Source: Cellulomonas fimi ATCC 484 (GTDB taxonomy: Bacteria > Actinomycetota > Actinomycetes > Actinomycetales > Cellulomonadaceae). From it: a DNA stretch of 64,000 bases. The position numbers were made by a program, and so were the translations under genes. Of the stretch, positions 7,500 to 16,104 are shown piece after piece. The number at the start of each line of letters is the position of its first letter. The stretch's first letter is position 1. The notes beneath the pieces are model-generated. The model had not been told where the DNA came from, did no database searches, and was given only the letters and a program-made list of their open reading frames with translations. Location of the stretch: assembly GCF_000212695.1 (NCBI RefSeq), contig NC_015514.1, forward strand, positions 1,488,001 through 1,552,000, read 5' to 3'.

Positions 7500-8552
7500 A
7501 TGGTGCAGCCCGCGATCGCGTTCGAGCACGTCCGCAAGGAGTACCCGACCGCGGGGGACCGGTCGGGTGCGGCCGTCGACGACCTGAGCCTCGACGTCCG
7601 GCCGGGGGAGGTGCTCGTGCTCGTCGGCCCGAGCGGGTGCGGCAAGTCGACCACGCTGCGCATGGCGAACCGGCTCGTCGAGCCGACCTCGGGGCGGATC
7701 CTGCTGGAGGGCGACGACGTCACGCACGTCGACCCGGTGCAGCTGCGCCGGCGCATCGGCTACGTTATCCAGGACGTCGGCCTGTTCCCGCACCGCACGG
7801 TCGCCCAGAACGTCGCGACCGTGCCGCGTCTGCTCGGCTGGGACCGGCGCCGCACGGCGGCGCGCGTCGAGGAGCTGCTCGCGCTCGTCGGGCTCGAGCC
7901 GTCGCGGTACGCGCGCCGCTACCCCCACGAGCTCTCGGGCGGCGAGCGGCAGCGCGTCGGCGTCGCCCGCGCCCTCGCGACCGACCCGCCCGTGCTGCTC
8001 ATGGACGAGCCCTTCGGCGCCGTCGACCCGGTCGGCCGGCGCCGGCTGCAGTCGGAGTTCGCGCGCATCCAGCGCGAGGTCGGCACGACGGTGATGCTCG
8101 TCACGCACGACATCGACGAGGCGGTCCGGATGGGCGACCGTGTCGCGGTGCTCAGCTCGGGCGCGCACGTCGAGCAGCTCGCGACGCCTCTGGAGGTCGT
8201 CGCGCGCCCCGCGACGGACGCCGTCGCGGACCTCGTCGGGCGCGGCCGTCTCGCGCGTCTGCTGGCGCTGGGCCGGCTCACCGAGGCGGACGTCGACACG
8301 GGGGCGACCGGCCCCGTCGTCGGCCGCGTCGCCCTCGGTGCGGAGCTGGGCGACGTGCTCGGCGCGTTCCTCGCCGCGCCGGGGGAGGGCGCGGGGGCGC
8401 GCGTGGAGGTCCTCGACGGCGACCGCGTGGTCGGTTCCGCGACGTCGGCGACCGTTCTTCGGGCGCTGCGCCGCCTCACCGACGCGTCGCACGGGACCGA
8501 CGCCCCACCCCTTGCGGCGGGCGCGGACCGCGTCGGTACGCTGCCAGCGTGA
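7500..8552 (+). CDS. Osmoprotectant ABC transporter ATP-binding protein (OpuCA/ProV family)
   Basis: A 350-residue ATPase. Walker A GPSGCGKST is at residues 43-51, the Q-loop YVIQDVGLFPH follows near residue 87, the signature LSGGERQRVGVARAL lies near residues 143-157, and Walker B VLLMDEPFGAVDP and the switch THD complete the domain. QDVGLFPH is typical of the OpuCA/ProV quaternary-amine group. Residues about 230-350 are a C-terminal regulatory region where ProV has CBS domains; only weak CBS-like sequence is seen. It is divergent from its permeases. Its TGA overlaps the GTG of the next gene, so the ATP-grasp protein is translationally coupled. Confidence 0.9.
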   Translation: MVQPAIAFEHVRKEYPTAGDRSGAAVDDLSLDVRPGEVLVLVGPSGCGKSTTLRMANRLVEPTSGRILLEGDDVTHVDPVQLRRRIGYVIQDVGLFPHRTVAQNVATVPRLLGWDRRRTAARVEELLALVGLEPSRYARRYPHELSGGERQRVGVARALATDPPVLLMDEPFGAVDPVGRRRLQSEFARIQREVGTTVMLVTHDIDEAVRMGDRVAVLSSGAHVEQLATPLEVVARPATDAVADLVGRGRLARLLALGRLTEADVDTGATGPVVGRVALGAELGDVLGAFLAAPGEGAGARVEVLDGDRVVGSATSATVLRALRRLTDASHGTDAPPLAAGADRVGTLPA

Positions 8553-9478
8553 CGACCCCCACGACGGCCCGGCTCGCCCTCGCGACCTGCGCCGAGCTCC
8601 CGGACCTCGACCCCGACGACCAGCCCCTGCGGGACGCGCTGCTCGCGCGCGGCGTGGCCACCGAGACCGCCGTGTGGGACGACCCCACGGTGGACTGGTC
8701 CACCTACCCCCACGTCCTGGTCCGCTCCACGTGGGACTACACCGAGCGCCCGCGCCTGTTCGCGGACTGGGCGCGGCGCGTCGGACGGTCGAGCACGCTG
8801 CTCAACCCCGCCGAGGTCGTGGTGTGGAACATCGACAAGACGTACCTGCGCGACCTCGAGCAGCGCGGCCTGCCGATCGTCCCGACCATCTGGCTCGACC
8901 CCGAGCGCAACTTCGACGCCCGGGCGATCCACACGCGCTTCCCCGCGTTCGGCGACTTCGTCGTCAAGCCCACGGTGAGCGCCGGCTCGCGCGACACGGG
9001 CCGCTACCAGGCCGACGAGACCCCGTCGCGCGCGCTCGCGATCCGGCACGCGAAGAACCTGCTGGGCGTCGGGCGGCACGTCATGATCCAGCGCTACCTC
9101 AAGCAGGTCGACACGGTCGGTGAGACGGCGCTGGTCTACGTCGACGGGCAGTTCAGCCACGCCGTCCGCAAGGGTGCGCTGCTCGACGGGCCCTTCCGCG
9201 AGGGCGAGACCGAGGGCGTGCTGTACCGGCGGGAGGTCATGTCCGCGCGCGACGCGAGCGACGCCGAGCGCGAGGTCGCCGACCGGGTCGTCGCGGCGCT
9301 CGCGGAGATCTTCCCCGGGCAGGCCGACCCGCTGCTGTACGCGCGCGTCGACCTCATCCCGGACGACCAGGGCAACCCCGTCGTGCTCGAGGTCGAGCTG
9401 ACCGAGCCGTCGTTCTTCTTCGGCTACGCGCCCGGGTCCGTCGACCGGTTCGCCGACGCGCTCGTCCGGCGGCTCTGA
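8549..9478 (+). CDS. ATP-grasp domain protein (RimK/glutathione-synthetase-like)
   Basis: A 309-residue protein starting at GTG 8549, which overlaps the preceding stop by 4 bp (GTGA). It has an N-terminal Rossmann-like half (VLVRSTWDYTERP near residues 54-66), then NIDKTYLRDLEQRGLPIVPTI. The ATP-grasp core follows: DFVVKPTVSAGSRDTGR near residues 135-151, VMIQRYLKQVDTVGETALVYVDG, and the metal-binding end LYARVDLIPDDQGNPVVLEVELTEP. The family ligates a carboxylate to an amine or thiol. The substrate is unknown. Similarity to DcsG-like ATP-grasp proteins is recalled, not tested. Its coupling to an osmolyte transporter ATPase is unexplained. Confidence 0.75.
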   Translation: MTTPTTARLALATCAELPDLDPDDQPLRDALLARGVATETAVWDDPTVDWSTYPHVLVRSTWDYTERPRLFADWARRVGRSSTLLNPAEVVVWNIDKTYLRDLEQRGLPIVPTIWLDPERNFDARAIHTRFPAFGDFVVKPTVSAGSRDTGRYQADETPSRALAIRHAKNLLGVGRHVMIQRYLKQVDTVGETALVYVDGQFSHAVRKGALLDGPFREGETEGVLYRREVMSARDASDAEREVADRVVAALAEIFPGQADPLLYARVDLIPDDQGNPVVLEVELTEPSFFFGYAPGSVDRFADALVRRL

Positions 9479-9568
9479 AACGGGTTCCGGAGCACCCGCC
9501 GCCACCCGGTACACTTCTCGTCGGCCCCGTCGTCCGCGTCGGGTCCGTGCCGCCGGCAGGCGGTGCAC

Positions 9569-9645
9569 GGTGGCTATAGCTCAGTAGGTAGAGCACCTGG
9601 TTGTGGTCCAGGGGGTCGCGGGTTCAAGTCCCGTTAGCCACCCCA
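9569..9645 (+). tRNA. tRNA-His (anticodon GTG), CCA encoded
   Basis: The acceptor GTGGCTA pairs with TAGCCAC, with the His-specific extra G-1 (9569) opposite C73 (9642). The anticodon loop TTGTGGT gives GTG. CCA is encoded at 9643-9645. TACACT at 9510-9515 could be its -10 box. Confidence 0.97.
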
Positions 9646-9647
9646 GC

Positions 9648-9684
9648 ACGAAGGCCCCGACGCTCCGCGCGTCGGGGCCTTCGT
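9648..9684. terminator. Hairpin terminator between tRNA-His and orn
   Basis: Perfect 15-bp arms (9648-9662 and 9670-9684) with a 7-nt loop follow the tRNA CCA by 2 nt. It also lies downstream of the convergent orn gene. Confidence 0.8.
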
Positions 9685-9723
9685 CGTCCGTGGTGCCGTC
9701 CTCGTCCGTGGTCCGACGGGCCG

Positions 9724-10395
9724 TCAGGACGGGTCGGCCACCGCGTTCTTGACCGACGTCGCGACGACCTCCGCGGCGACCTGCCGGGCCGTCGCCGAGT
9801 CCGGGCCGGGCTGCGCGGGCAGCAGCGCGGCGCGGTAGTACCGCAGCTCGTCGATCGACTCGAGGATGTCCGCGAGCGCGCGGTGCCCGCCGTTCTTGCG
9901 CGGCGAGGCGAAGTAGACCCGCGGGTACCAGCGGCGGGCGAGCTCCTTGATCGAGGAGACGTCGATCACGCGGTAGTGCAGGTGACCGACGAGCTCGGGC
10001 ATGTCGCGGTCGAGGAACGCCTTGTCCGTCCCGACGGAGTTGCCCGCGAGCGGCGCCTTGGACGGCTCGGGCACCCACGTCCGCACGTAGTCCAGGACCT
10101 GCTGCTGCGCGTCCTCGAGCGTCGTGCCGGCGTCGAGCTCGTCGAGCAGGCCGGACGTCGTGTGCATGGCGCGCACGAAGTCGTTCATCTGCTCGAGCGC
10201 GGCGGCCGGGGGCTTCACGACGACGTCGACGCCGCCGCCCAGGACCCGCAGGTCCGAGTCGGTGACCACCGCGGCGACCTCGACGAGCGCGTCAGCGCCC
10301 AGGTCGAGACCGGTCATCTCGCAGTCGATCCAGACGATGCGCTCGGCGCTCTCGTGGCCGTTGGGGGCGGGCGCGGGGGTCGGCGTGCTGGTCAC
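9724..10395 (-). CDS. orn: Oligoribonuclease
   Basis: A 223-residue DEDD-family 3'-5' exoribonuclease that degrades 2-5-nt RNAs and the c-di-nucleotide product pGpG. The ExoI motif WIDCEMTGLD gives Asp24 and Glu26, LAGNSVGTDKAFLDRDMPEL carries the ExoII Asp, and NGGHRALADILESIDELRYYR carries the ExoIII His and Asp. Length is about 20 residues above E. coli Orn owing to N- and C-terminal extensions. The start is GTG 10395. A TAGGCT box (10407-10402) ends 6 nt upstream and overlaps the stop codon of the preceding gene, suggesting a separate leaderless promoter. Confidence 0.95.
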   Translation of the reverse strand: MTSTPTPAPAPNGHESAERIVWIDCEMTGLDLGADALVEVAAVVTDSDLRVLGGGVDVVVKPPAAALEQMNDFVRAMHTTSGLLDELDAGTTLEDAQQQVLDYVRTWVPEPSKAPLAGNSVGTDKAFLDRDMPELVGHLHYRVIDVSSIKELARRWYPRVYFASPRKNGGHRALADILESIDELRYYRAALLPAQPGPDSATARQVAAEVVATSVKNAVADPS

Positions 10396-10401
10396 CGGCC
10401 C

Positions 10402-10407
10402 AGCCTA
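10402..10407 (-). promoter_or_regulatory. -10-like element for leaderless orn, overlapping an upstream stop codon
   Basis: On the minus strand TAGGCT ends 6 nt before GTG 10395. Its TAG is also the stop codon (10407-10405) of the small membrane protein gene. Confidence 0.45.
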
Positions 10408-10653
10408 CGGGTGACGGTCGCCCGGCGGGACCGTCGCCGCGAGCGCACCCGCGACGAGCACGAGCAGCGCGACGCCCCCCGCGCACCACCAGGTGGTCGT
10501 CCACGACGCTCCCGACCAGCGCAGCACGGCCACGGCGGCACCCGCGGCGCCGGCCGCGACGAGCAGGCGCTCGAGCCAGCGGGCCACCGCGGCCCGCAGC
10601 CGCTCGCCGCGCGTCGCCGGGGCGGGGTCGCCCCCGTTCGCGTGCCTGCCCAT
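10405..10653 (-). CDS. Small two-span membrane protein, function unknown
   Basis: An 82-residue protein from ATG 10653; no good Shine-Dalgarno is visible, so the start is tentative. After a charged N-terminus (residues 1-28) there are two hydrophobic segments, about LLVAAGAAGAAVAVLRW and WWCAGGVALLVLVAGALAA. It lies 9 nt upstream of orn in the same direction and may share its transcript. I recognise no family. Confidence 0.5.
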   Translation of the reverse strand: MGRHANGGDPAPATRGERLRAAVARWLERLLVAAGAAGAAVAVLRWSGASWTTTWWCAGGVALLVLVAGALAATVPPGDRHP

Positions 10654-10785
10654 CAGGCGCCGCCGGCGGCGGGGCGGCGGGACGGGACGGGCATGGCGCA
10701 CATGGTGGCACGGCGAGACGGCTGCGCGTGCCGGGTACGGCGGAGGCCGGCGCCCCGGGTGGGGCACCGGCCTCGGTCGGCGTCG

Positions 10786-10998
10786 TCAGCCTGCGGCGAC
10801 GGTGCCGGAGAAGCTGCCGGACAGCAGGCCGGCGAGCAGCAGGGGGAGCGCTGCGCGCTCCCTATGCGGAGGACGCCTCGTGGCGTCGGCCGCGTGTCTC
10901 GCGGTGAGGATCCGCGCGCGGGCGCGGGCGATCTCGGCGTCCTCGAGGCGACGAGCGCTCTCCTGACGGGCGAGGTCGAAGGTGATGGTCGGGTGCAC
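10786..10998 (-). CDS. Small protein with N-terminal helix and C-terminal hydrophobic segment, function unknown
   Basis: A 70-residue protein beginning at GTG 10998 with AGGAGG a few nt upstream, the best ribosome-binding site in this area. Residues 6-34 (TFDLARQESARRLEDAEIARARARI) form a strongly charged predicted helix. Residues about 50-70 (ALPLLLAGLLSGSFSGTVAAG) are hydrophobic. No characterised family is recognised. The next gene downstream (10653, -) is 130 nt away. Confidence 0.6.
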   Translation of the reverse strand: MHPTITFDLARQESARRLEDAEIARARARILTARHAADATRRPPHRERAALPLLLAGLLSGSFSGTVAAG

Positions 10999-11227
10999 GG
11001 CTGCCTCCTGGGCATGACGACGGGACCGTCGCCGGTGGGTGGGTGGTGGGAATGGCGGAGCCGGGCCCTGGAGGCCCGGGTCGCCGGTGGATCAGGAACA
11101 CCAGACCACGCCCCAGATACGGGTGTCATCCGCTTTTTCCCGGTCTCGTGCGGGCTGGCAGGAGGTCGACGCCGGTCGTCCGGACGGCGGCTCGACCAGG
11201 GCGGGTCCGGCAGGAGAGGGTCGGCGC

Positions 11228-12640
11228 GTGCCTGCTCCCACCACGTCGCCGCGCCCCGACGCGACCGCCGGTCGCGACCCCGCCGACCCCACGCCCCTCG
11301 CCCCGCACGGCGCCGTCGGCGTGCTGCTCGGGTCCGCCTGGTACGTCGCCGCGGTGCTCGGTACCGGGATCCTGCTGCTGCCCGCGCTCGCGGTCGAGGT
11401 CGCCGGGCCGGCGTCGGTCGTGGCCGTCGCGCTCGTCCTGCTCGCGTCGGTGCCGCTCGCCGCCACGTTCGCCGCGCTCGCCACCCGGTACCCCGACGCG
11501 GGCGGTGTCGCGACCTACGTCCGCCGTGCCCTCGGCCCGACGGCGGCCCGCGCGACCGGGTACTGGTTCTTCTTCGGCGTGTGCGTCGGGACGCCCGTCG
11601 TGGCGCTGCTCGGCGCCGAGTACGTCGTCGCGATGGTCGGCGGGGACGGCCCGCTGGTCTACGTCGTCGCCGCCGTCCTGCTCGTGCCGCCGTTCGCCAC
11701 GAACGCCGTCGGGCTGCGGCTCGCCGGGCCCGTGCAGCTCGCGCTCACGGGCGGGCTCGTCGCCATCGTGGTGGTCGTCGCCGCGGCCGCCGCGCCCGCG
11801 GCGCAGACCGCCCACCTGACCCCGTTCCTCCCGCACGGCTGGGCCGGCGTCGGGGCGGCCGTGTCGCTGTACGTGTGGGCGTTCGCCGGGTGGGAGGCCG
11901 TGACGCACGTCGCCGGCGAGTTCCGCGACCCGCGGCGGACCATCCCGCGTGCGACGGCCGCCGCGCTCGTCGTCGTCGGCGCCGCCTACCTCGCGCTGCA
12001 GTGGGTCACGGTGACGGCGCTCGGCCCCGCAGCGGCCTCGTCGACCGTCCCGCTCCTCGACCTCGTCGACCTGCGCCTGCCGTCCGCCGCCCGGGTCGCG
12101 GTCGCGGTCGTCGCGGCGGTCGTCACGCTCGGCGTCCTCAACGCCTACGTCGCGGCGTTCGCGAAGCTCGGTGCGTCGCTCGGGCGGGACGGGGACCTGC
12201 CACGGTGGCTCGAGCCGGGCGGGGAGGCCGGGGGCGTGCCGCGGCGGGCGCTGGTCGTCGTCGGCGCGCTCGCGACCGGGTACCTCGCGCTCGCGGTCGC
12301 CACCGGCGGGGATCTCGGGCCGTTCGTGCTCGTGCACACGAGCTGCATGGTCGCGATCTACGGCACGGGCGTCGTCGCGGCGCTGCGGCTCCTGCGCCGC
12401 GGGACGCCCGGGTGGTGGGCCGCGCTGGCGGCGTGCGTGCTCGTCGTCGGCCTGCTCGTCCTCGCGGGCGCGCACCTGCTGGTCCCCGCCGCCCTGGGCG
12501 GTGTCGCCGTCGTCGTCGGGCTGGTGCGCAGCAGGCTGCGGCGGCTCGGAGCGACCCACCCGCAGGCCCCGGACGGGCCGCCCCGTGCGACCCGCGTGCA
12601 GCGCCCCCGGCAGGACTCGAACCTGCAACCGACGGATTAG
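11228..12640 (+). CDS. APC-superfamily amino acid permease
   Basis: A 470-residue transporter starting at GTG 11228, preceded by AGGAGAGGG at about 11212-11220. About twelve hydrophobic segments begin with the APC signature GSAWYVAAVLGTGILLLPALAVEVAGPAS (residues about 36-64), and WAFAGWEAVTHVAGEFRDPRRTIPRA near residue 220 is the conserved TM6/loop segment of amino acid permeases. The substrate cannot be assigned. The reading frame has no stop before the oppositely oriented tRNA-Arg, so the last 13 residues and the TAG (12638-12640) are read from the antisense of the tRNA. Confidence 0.85.
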   Translation: MPAPTTSPRPDATAGRDPADPTPLAPHGAVGVLLGSAWYVAAVLGTGILLLPALAVEVAGPASVVAVALVLLASVPLAATFAALATRYPDAGGVATYVRRALGPTAARATGYWFFFGVCVGTPVVALLGAEYVVAMVGGDGPLVYVVAAVLLVPPFATNAVGLRLAGPVQLALTGGLVAIVVVVAAAAAPAAQTAHLTPFLPHGWAGVGAAVSLYVWAFAGWEAVTHVAGEFRDPRRTIPRATAAALVVVGAAYLALQWVTVTALGPAAASSTVPLLDLVDLRLPSAARVAVAVVAAVVTLGVLNAYVAAFAKLGASLGRDGDLPRWLEPGGEAGGVPRRALVVVGALATGYLALAVATGGDLGPFVLVHTSCMVAIYGTGVVAALRLLRRGTPGWWAALAACVLVVGLLVLAGAHLLVPAALGGVAVVVGLVRSRLRRLGATHPQAPDGPPRATRVQRPRQDSNLQPTD

Positions 12641-12674
12641 AAGGCCGTTGCTCTATCCGTTGAGCTACGGGGGC
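12602..12674 (-). tRNA. tRNA-Arg (anticodon TCT)
   Basis: A 73-nt tRNA. The acceptor GCCCCCG (12674-12668) pairs with CGGGGGC, the discriminator is G, and the anticodon loop CTTCTAA gives TCT (Arg, AGA codons). The T-arm is GCAGGTTCGAGTCCTGC. CCA is not encoded. Its 3' half overlaps the end of the convergent APC permease by 39 nt. Confidence 0.97.
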
Positions 12675-12823
12675 CGACGCCGGCCAGCCTAGTGTTCCCG
12701 GGCCGGTCCGCGGCTCGCGACGGCGTCGGACGGGGTCCTCGGGACCGGATCGGGGCACGATCCGGTCAGCGTCGACAGCGTGGCGCGTTTGGCCTGGTCA
12801 GATCGCGCCATGACAATGAGGTC

Positions 12824-14593
12824 GTGAGCGCGCAGCCCGGCACCGCCCCCGCGCCGTCGGCGCGCGGTGCGCACGCGGCCTCCGAGCGGCCCGCCCGGCA
12901 CGTCGCGAGCGACCCGCGCGACGTCCTCGCGCGCCCGCTGGCTGCGACGTCGCTGCTCGACGCGGTCAAGGACCTGCACCGCGACGTCGAGCGCACGGGC
13001 TTCCCGCTCGACCTCGAGGGCACCGCCTCGGCCCGCGCCTCGCGCGCCCGCCTCGTCGACCAGCTCGCCGAGCACCTCGTGCCGCGGCTCACCGAGCTGT
13101 CCGCTCCGGCCGTGGTCGTCGTGTCGGGGTCGACCGGCGCCGGCAAGTCGACGCTCGTGAACTCGCTCGTCGGACGCGAGGTCAGCGAGGCGGGCGTGCT
13201 GCGGCCGACGACGCGCCGACCCGTCCTGGTGCACCACCCGCTCGACGACGAGCTGCTGTCGCACCACCCGGTGCTCGAGCTCGTGCAGGTCGTCGCCGAC
13301 GACGCGGTCCCGCGCGGGATCGCGCTGCTCGACGCGCCCGACCTCGACTCGGTCCTCGACTCCAACCGCGAGCAGGCGCACCGGCTCCTCGAGGCGGCGG
13401 ACCTGTGGCTCTTCGTGACGACCGCCGCCCGGTACGGCGACGCGCTGCCGTGGCGCGTCCTGGAGGCGGCGGTCGAGCGCGGCACCTCGATCGCGATGGT
13501 GCTCAACCGCGTGCCGGGGGCGTCGCTGCCGACGGTGCGCGGCGACCTGCTGGAGCGCCTGCGCTCGCACGGGCTCGAGGGCTCGCCGCTGTTCGTCGTC
13601 CCGGACCTCGGCCCGCACGAGGGGCTGCTCGCCGCGGGCATCGTCGCGCCCGTCAAGCGCTGGCTGACGATGCTGGCCGGGCCCGACCGCGCCCGCACGG
13701 TCGTCGGCCGCACGCTGCGCGGGTCGCTCGCGGCCCTGCGGCCGTGGGTCGACGAGCTCGCCGACGCGGTGCAGGCGCAGGCCGACGCCGCCGCGCGCAT
13801 CGCCCGCACGCTCGACGACGCGGTCGACGAGCCGACCCGGCACGCCGTCGCCGCGGTGCGGCAGGGCGCCGTGGCGGACGGGGCGGTCCGGGCGCGCTGG
13901 GCCGAGCTGACGGCGGACGGCTCGCCGCTCGCGTCGGTCGTGCGGGCGTCGGGCCGCGTCGCGGGCTCCGCGCGCGACGGCCGGGCCCGGGCGGCGGCGG
14001 TGCGGCCGCTCGTCGAGGACCTCACGCGCTCGGCGACCGCGGTCCTCGGGGCTGCGGGTGCGCACGCCCAGGAGGCGCTGCGTGCGGCGCTGACCGGTCG
14101 CGGCGCGCCGGCGGGGGGCCCGTCGGTCGACGCCGCGTGGGACGACCAGGCGGACCGGCCCGTGCGGCAGCGCAGCGCCGAGCTCACGGCGCGCGCGTGG
14201 ACGGCGCAGGGGCAGCGCACGCTGCGGGCCGCGCTCGCGGTGCCGCCCCCGACGAGCGACGAGGACGGGCGCCCGCGCCGCTCGCGCGACGTCGCGCACG
14301 AGGGCCGGCGGCGCCAGAAGGCCGAGCGTGCGCTCGGTGAGGACGGGCTGGCGGCGCTCGCGCTCGCCGGGGCCGCGGGCGTCGAGGAGGCGTCCGCCCT
14401 GGCCGAGGACCTGCTCGGTGCCGCGGGGCGCCGCGCGGTCGAGGACCTGCGGGCTGACCTGGAGTCGCGGGTCGAGGCGCAGGTCGCGCTCGAGCGCGCG
14501 TCGGTGGGCAAGGTGCTGGCGGACCCGGACCTCGCCGACGACGCCGCGTCGCTGCTGCGGCTGCGGCTCGCCGTCCTGAAGGGACTGACGTGA
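12824..14593 (+). CDS. Dynamin-like GTPase, pair 1 subunit A
   Basis: A 589-residue P-loop NTPase. The P-loop GSTGAGKST is at residues 102-110 within VVVVSGSTGAGKSTLVNSLVG, switch-region VLRPTTRRPVLVHHP follows, and G3 is LLDAPDLDS near residue 172. The expected G4 NKxD is replaced by LNRVP, so nucleotide specificity may be altered. The C-terminal 300 residues are Ala/Arg-rich and predicted helical, as in dynamin-like stalks, with no clear membrane span. Its stop overlaps the start of the partner GTPase (GTGA). GACAAT ends 6 nt before GTG 12824, suggesting a leaderless start. It is paralogous to the gene at 18855. Confidence 0.75.
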   Translation: MSAQPGTAPAPSARGAHAASERPARHVASDPRDVLARPLAATSLLDAVKDLHRDVERTGFPLDLEGTASARASRARLVDQLAEHLVPRLTELSAPAVVVVSGSTGAGKSTLVNSLVGREVSEAGVLRPTTRRPVLVHHPLDDELLSHHPVLELVQVVADDAVPRGIALLDAPDLDSVLDSNREQAHRLLEAADLWLFVTTAARYGDALPWRVLEAAVERGTSIAMVLNRVPGASLPTVRGDLLERLRSHGLEGSPLFVVPDLGPHEGLLAAGIVAPVKRWLTMLAGPDRARTVVGRTLRGSLAALRPWVDELADAVQAQADAAARIARTLDDAVDEPTRHAVAAVRQGAVADGAVRARWAELTADGSPLASVVRASGRVAGSARDGRARAAAVRPLVEDLTRSATAVLGAAGAHAQEALRAALTGRGAPAGGPSVDAAWDDQADRPVRQRSAELTARAWTAQGQRTLRAALAVPPPTSDEDGRPRRSRDVAHEGRRRQKAERALGEDGLAALALAGAAGVEEASALAEDLLGAAGRRAVEDLRADLESRVEAQVALERASVGKVLADPDLADDAASLLRLRLAVLKGLT

Positions 14594-16104
14594 GCGGGAC
14601 GACGAGCCACCCGGTGCATCGCCACGTGCTCGAGGCGGCGCTGCACGGCGACGAGACGGTGCGCCTCGAGGAGCGCGCGACGGCGCTCGACCAGGCGCTC
14701 GTCGTCGGCGGGTCGCGGCTCGAGCCGCCCGTCGTCGCGCGCGTGGGCGCGGTGATCGACCGTGTGCGCGAGCGGCTCGAGCTCGGCGTCGACCACTCGG
14801 TGGTCGCACTCGTCGGGGGCACCGGCTCGGGCAAGTCCAGCCTGTTCAACGCCGTGTGCGGGCTGCCGCTGGCGGACGTCGGCGTGCGTCGCCCGACGAC
14901 GTCCGACATCACCGCGTGCGTCTGGGCGACGGACGGCGGTGCGCTGCTCGACTGGCTCGGCGTCCGGCCCGACCGCCGCACCGTGCGCGAGAGCCTGCTC
15001 GACGGCGAGGCGGAGGCGCCGCTGCGCGGCATGGTGCTGCTCGACCTGCCCGACCACGACTCGATCGCGCCCGAGCACCGCGAGGTCGTCGACCGGCTGC
15101 TGCCGCAGGCCGACCTCCTCGTGTGGGTCGTCGACCCGCAGAAGTACGCCGACGACGCGCTGCACTCCGGCTACCTGCGCGGGCTCGTCGGGCACGAGGC
15201 GTCGATGGTCGTCGTGCTCAACCAGGTCGACACCGTGCCGCCCGAGGTGCGTCCCGAGCTCGTGGCCGACGTCGGCCGGCTGCTGCAGGAGGACGGCCTG
15301 ACGGGCGTGAGCGTGCTGGAGGCGTCCGCTCGCACGGGCGAGGGCGTGCCGGCGCTGCGTGAGCGCCTGGCCGATGCCGTGAGCGCGCGGTCGCTGGCCG
15401 CGCGACGGGCCGGTGCGGAGCTCAACGACGCCGCGGTGCTGCTGTCGTCGCAGGTCGCGCCGCGCGAGCCCGCGCCCGCCGACCTGGCGCTCGGCGGCGT
15501 CGTGGACACGCTGGCCGACGCGGCCGGGCTGCCGGCGGTGGCCGGAGCGGTCGCGGCGGTCGTCCGCGGCGGTTCGTCGGTGACCCCGTCGTTCGGGCCC
15601 GTGCAGGAGGACTCGGTGGCGCTCGCTCGCGCCGACTGGCTGACGGCGGCGACGGCGGGCCTGCCGCGTGCGTGGCGGCAGGACGTCGCCGAACGGGTCG
15701 CGACGACCGCGGAGCTGCGGCTCGCGGTGACCGACGCGCTCGCGCAGGTGACGGTCGTCGCACGGCGGTCGGTCGCCGCGGCGTGGCTGACCGGGCTCGC
15801 GGTGGTGCTCGTGGCGGCGGCCGTGACGATCGGCTCGGTCGCGCTCGGCTCCGGGTTCGCGAGCGTCCGGGCCAACCCGTGGGCGCCCGCCGGTGCGCTG
15901 CTGCTCCTCGCGGGTGCGGTCGTCGCCCTGCTGGCGTCCGTGTCGACGCGGCGTGCGGCGGCGCACCGGCGGGCGGCGCGCGTGCTGCGCGAGGGGCGTG
16001 CGGCGCTGGAACGCGTCGCGCGGGGGCGGCTCGCCGACCCGACCGTCGTGGCGCTGGGCGAGCACCGGCAGACGCGCGAGCTCGTGGACGCCGCGCGGGC
16101 CTGA
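14590..16104 (+). CDS. Dynamin-like/YfjP-type membrane GTPase, pair 1 subunit B
   Basis: A 504-residue GTPase coupled to subunit A by a 4-bp overlap. The P-loop GGTGSGKSS is at residues 76-84, G3 is LLDLPDHDS near residue 149, and G4 is a good NQVD near residue 206. WVVDPQKYADDALHSGYLR is a conserved block shared with the paralogue at 20999. Two hydrophobic segments near residues 395-445 (WLTGLAVVLVAAAVTIGSVAL and PAGALLLLAGAVVALLASV) anchor it in the membrane, followed by an Arg-rich cytoplasmic tail. The architecture of a soluble and a membrane-anchored GTPase resembles DynA/DynB of Streptomyces (inference). Confidence 0.75.
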   Translation: MSGTTSHPVHRHVLEAALHGDETVRLEERATALDQALVVGGSRLEPPVVARVGAVIDRVRERLELGVDHSVVALVGGTGSGKSSLFNAVCGLPLADVGVRRPTTSDITACVWATDGGALLDWLGVRPDRRTVRESLLDGEAEAPLRGMVLLDLPDHDSIAPEHREVVDRLLPQADLLVWVVDPQKYADDALHSGYLRGLVGHEASMVVVLNQVDTVPPEVRPELVADVGRLLQEDGLTGVSVLEASARTGEGVPALRERLADAVSARSLAARRAGAELNDAAVLLSSQVAPREPAPADLALGGVVDTLADAAGLPAVAGAVAAVVRGGSSVTPSFGPVQEDSVALARADWLTAATAGLPRAWRQDVAERVATTAELRLAVTDALAQVTVVARRSVAAAWLTGLAVVLVAAAVTIGSVALGSGFASVRANPWAPAGALLLLAGAVVALLASVSTRRAAAHRRAARVLREGRAALERVARGRLADPTVVALGEHRQTRELVDAARA

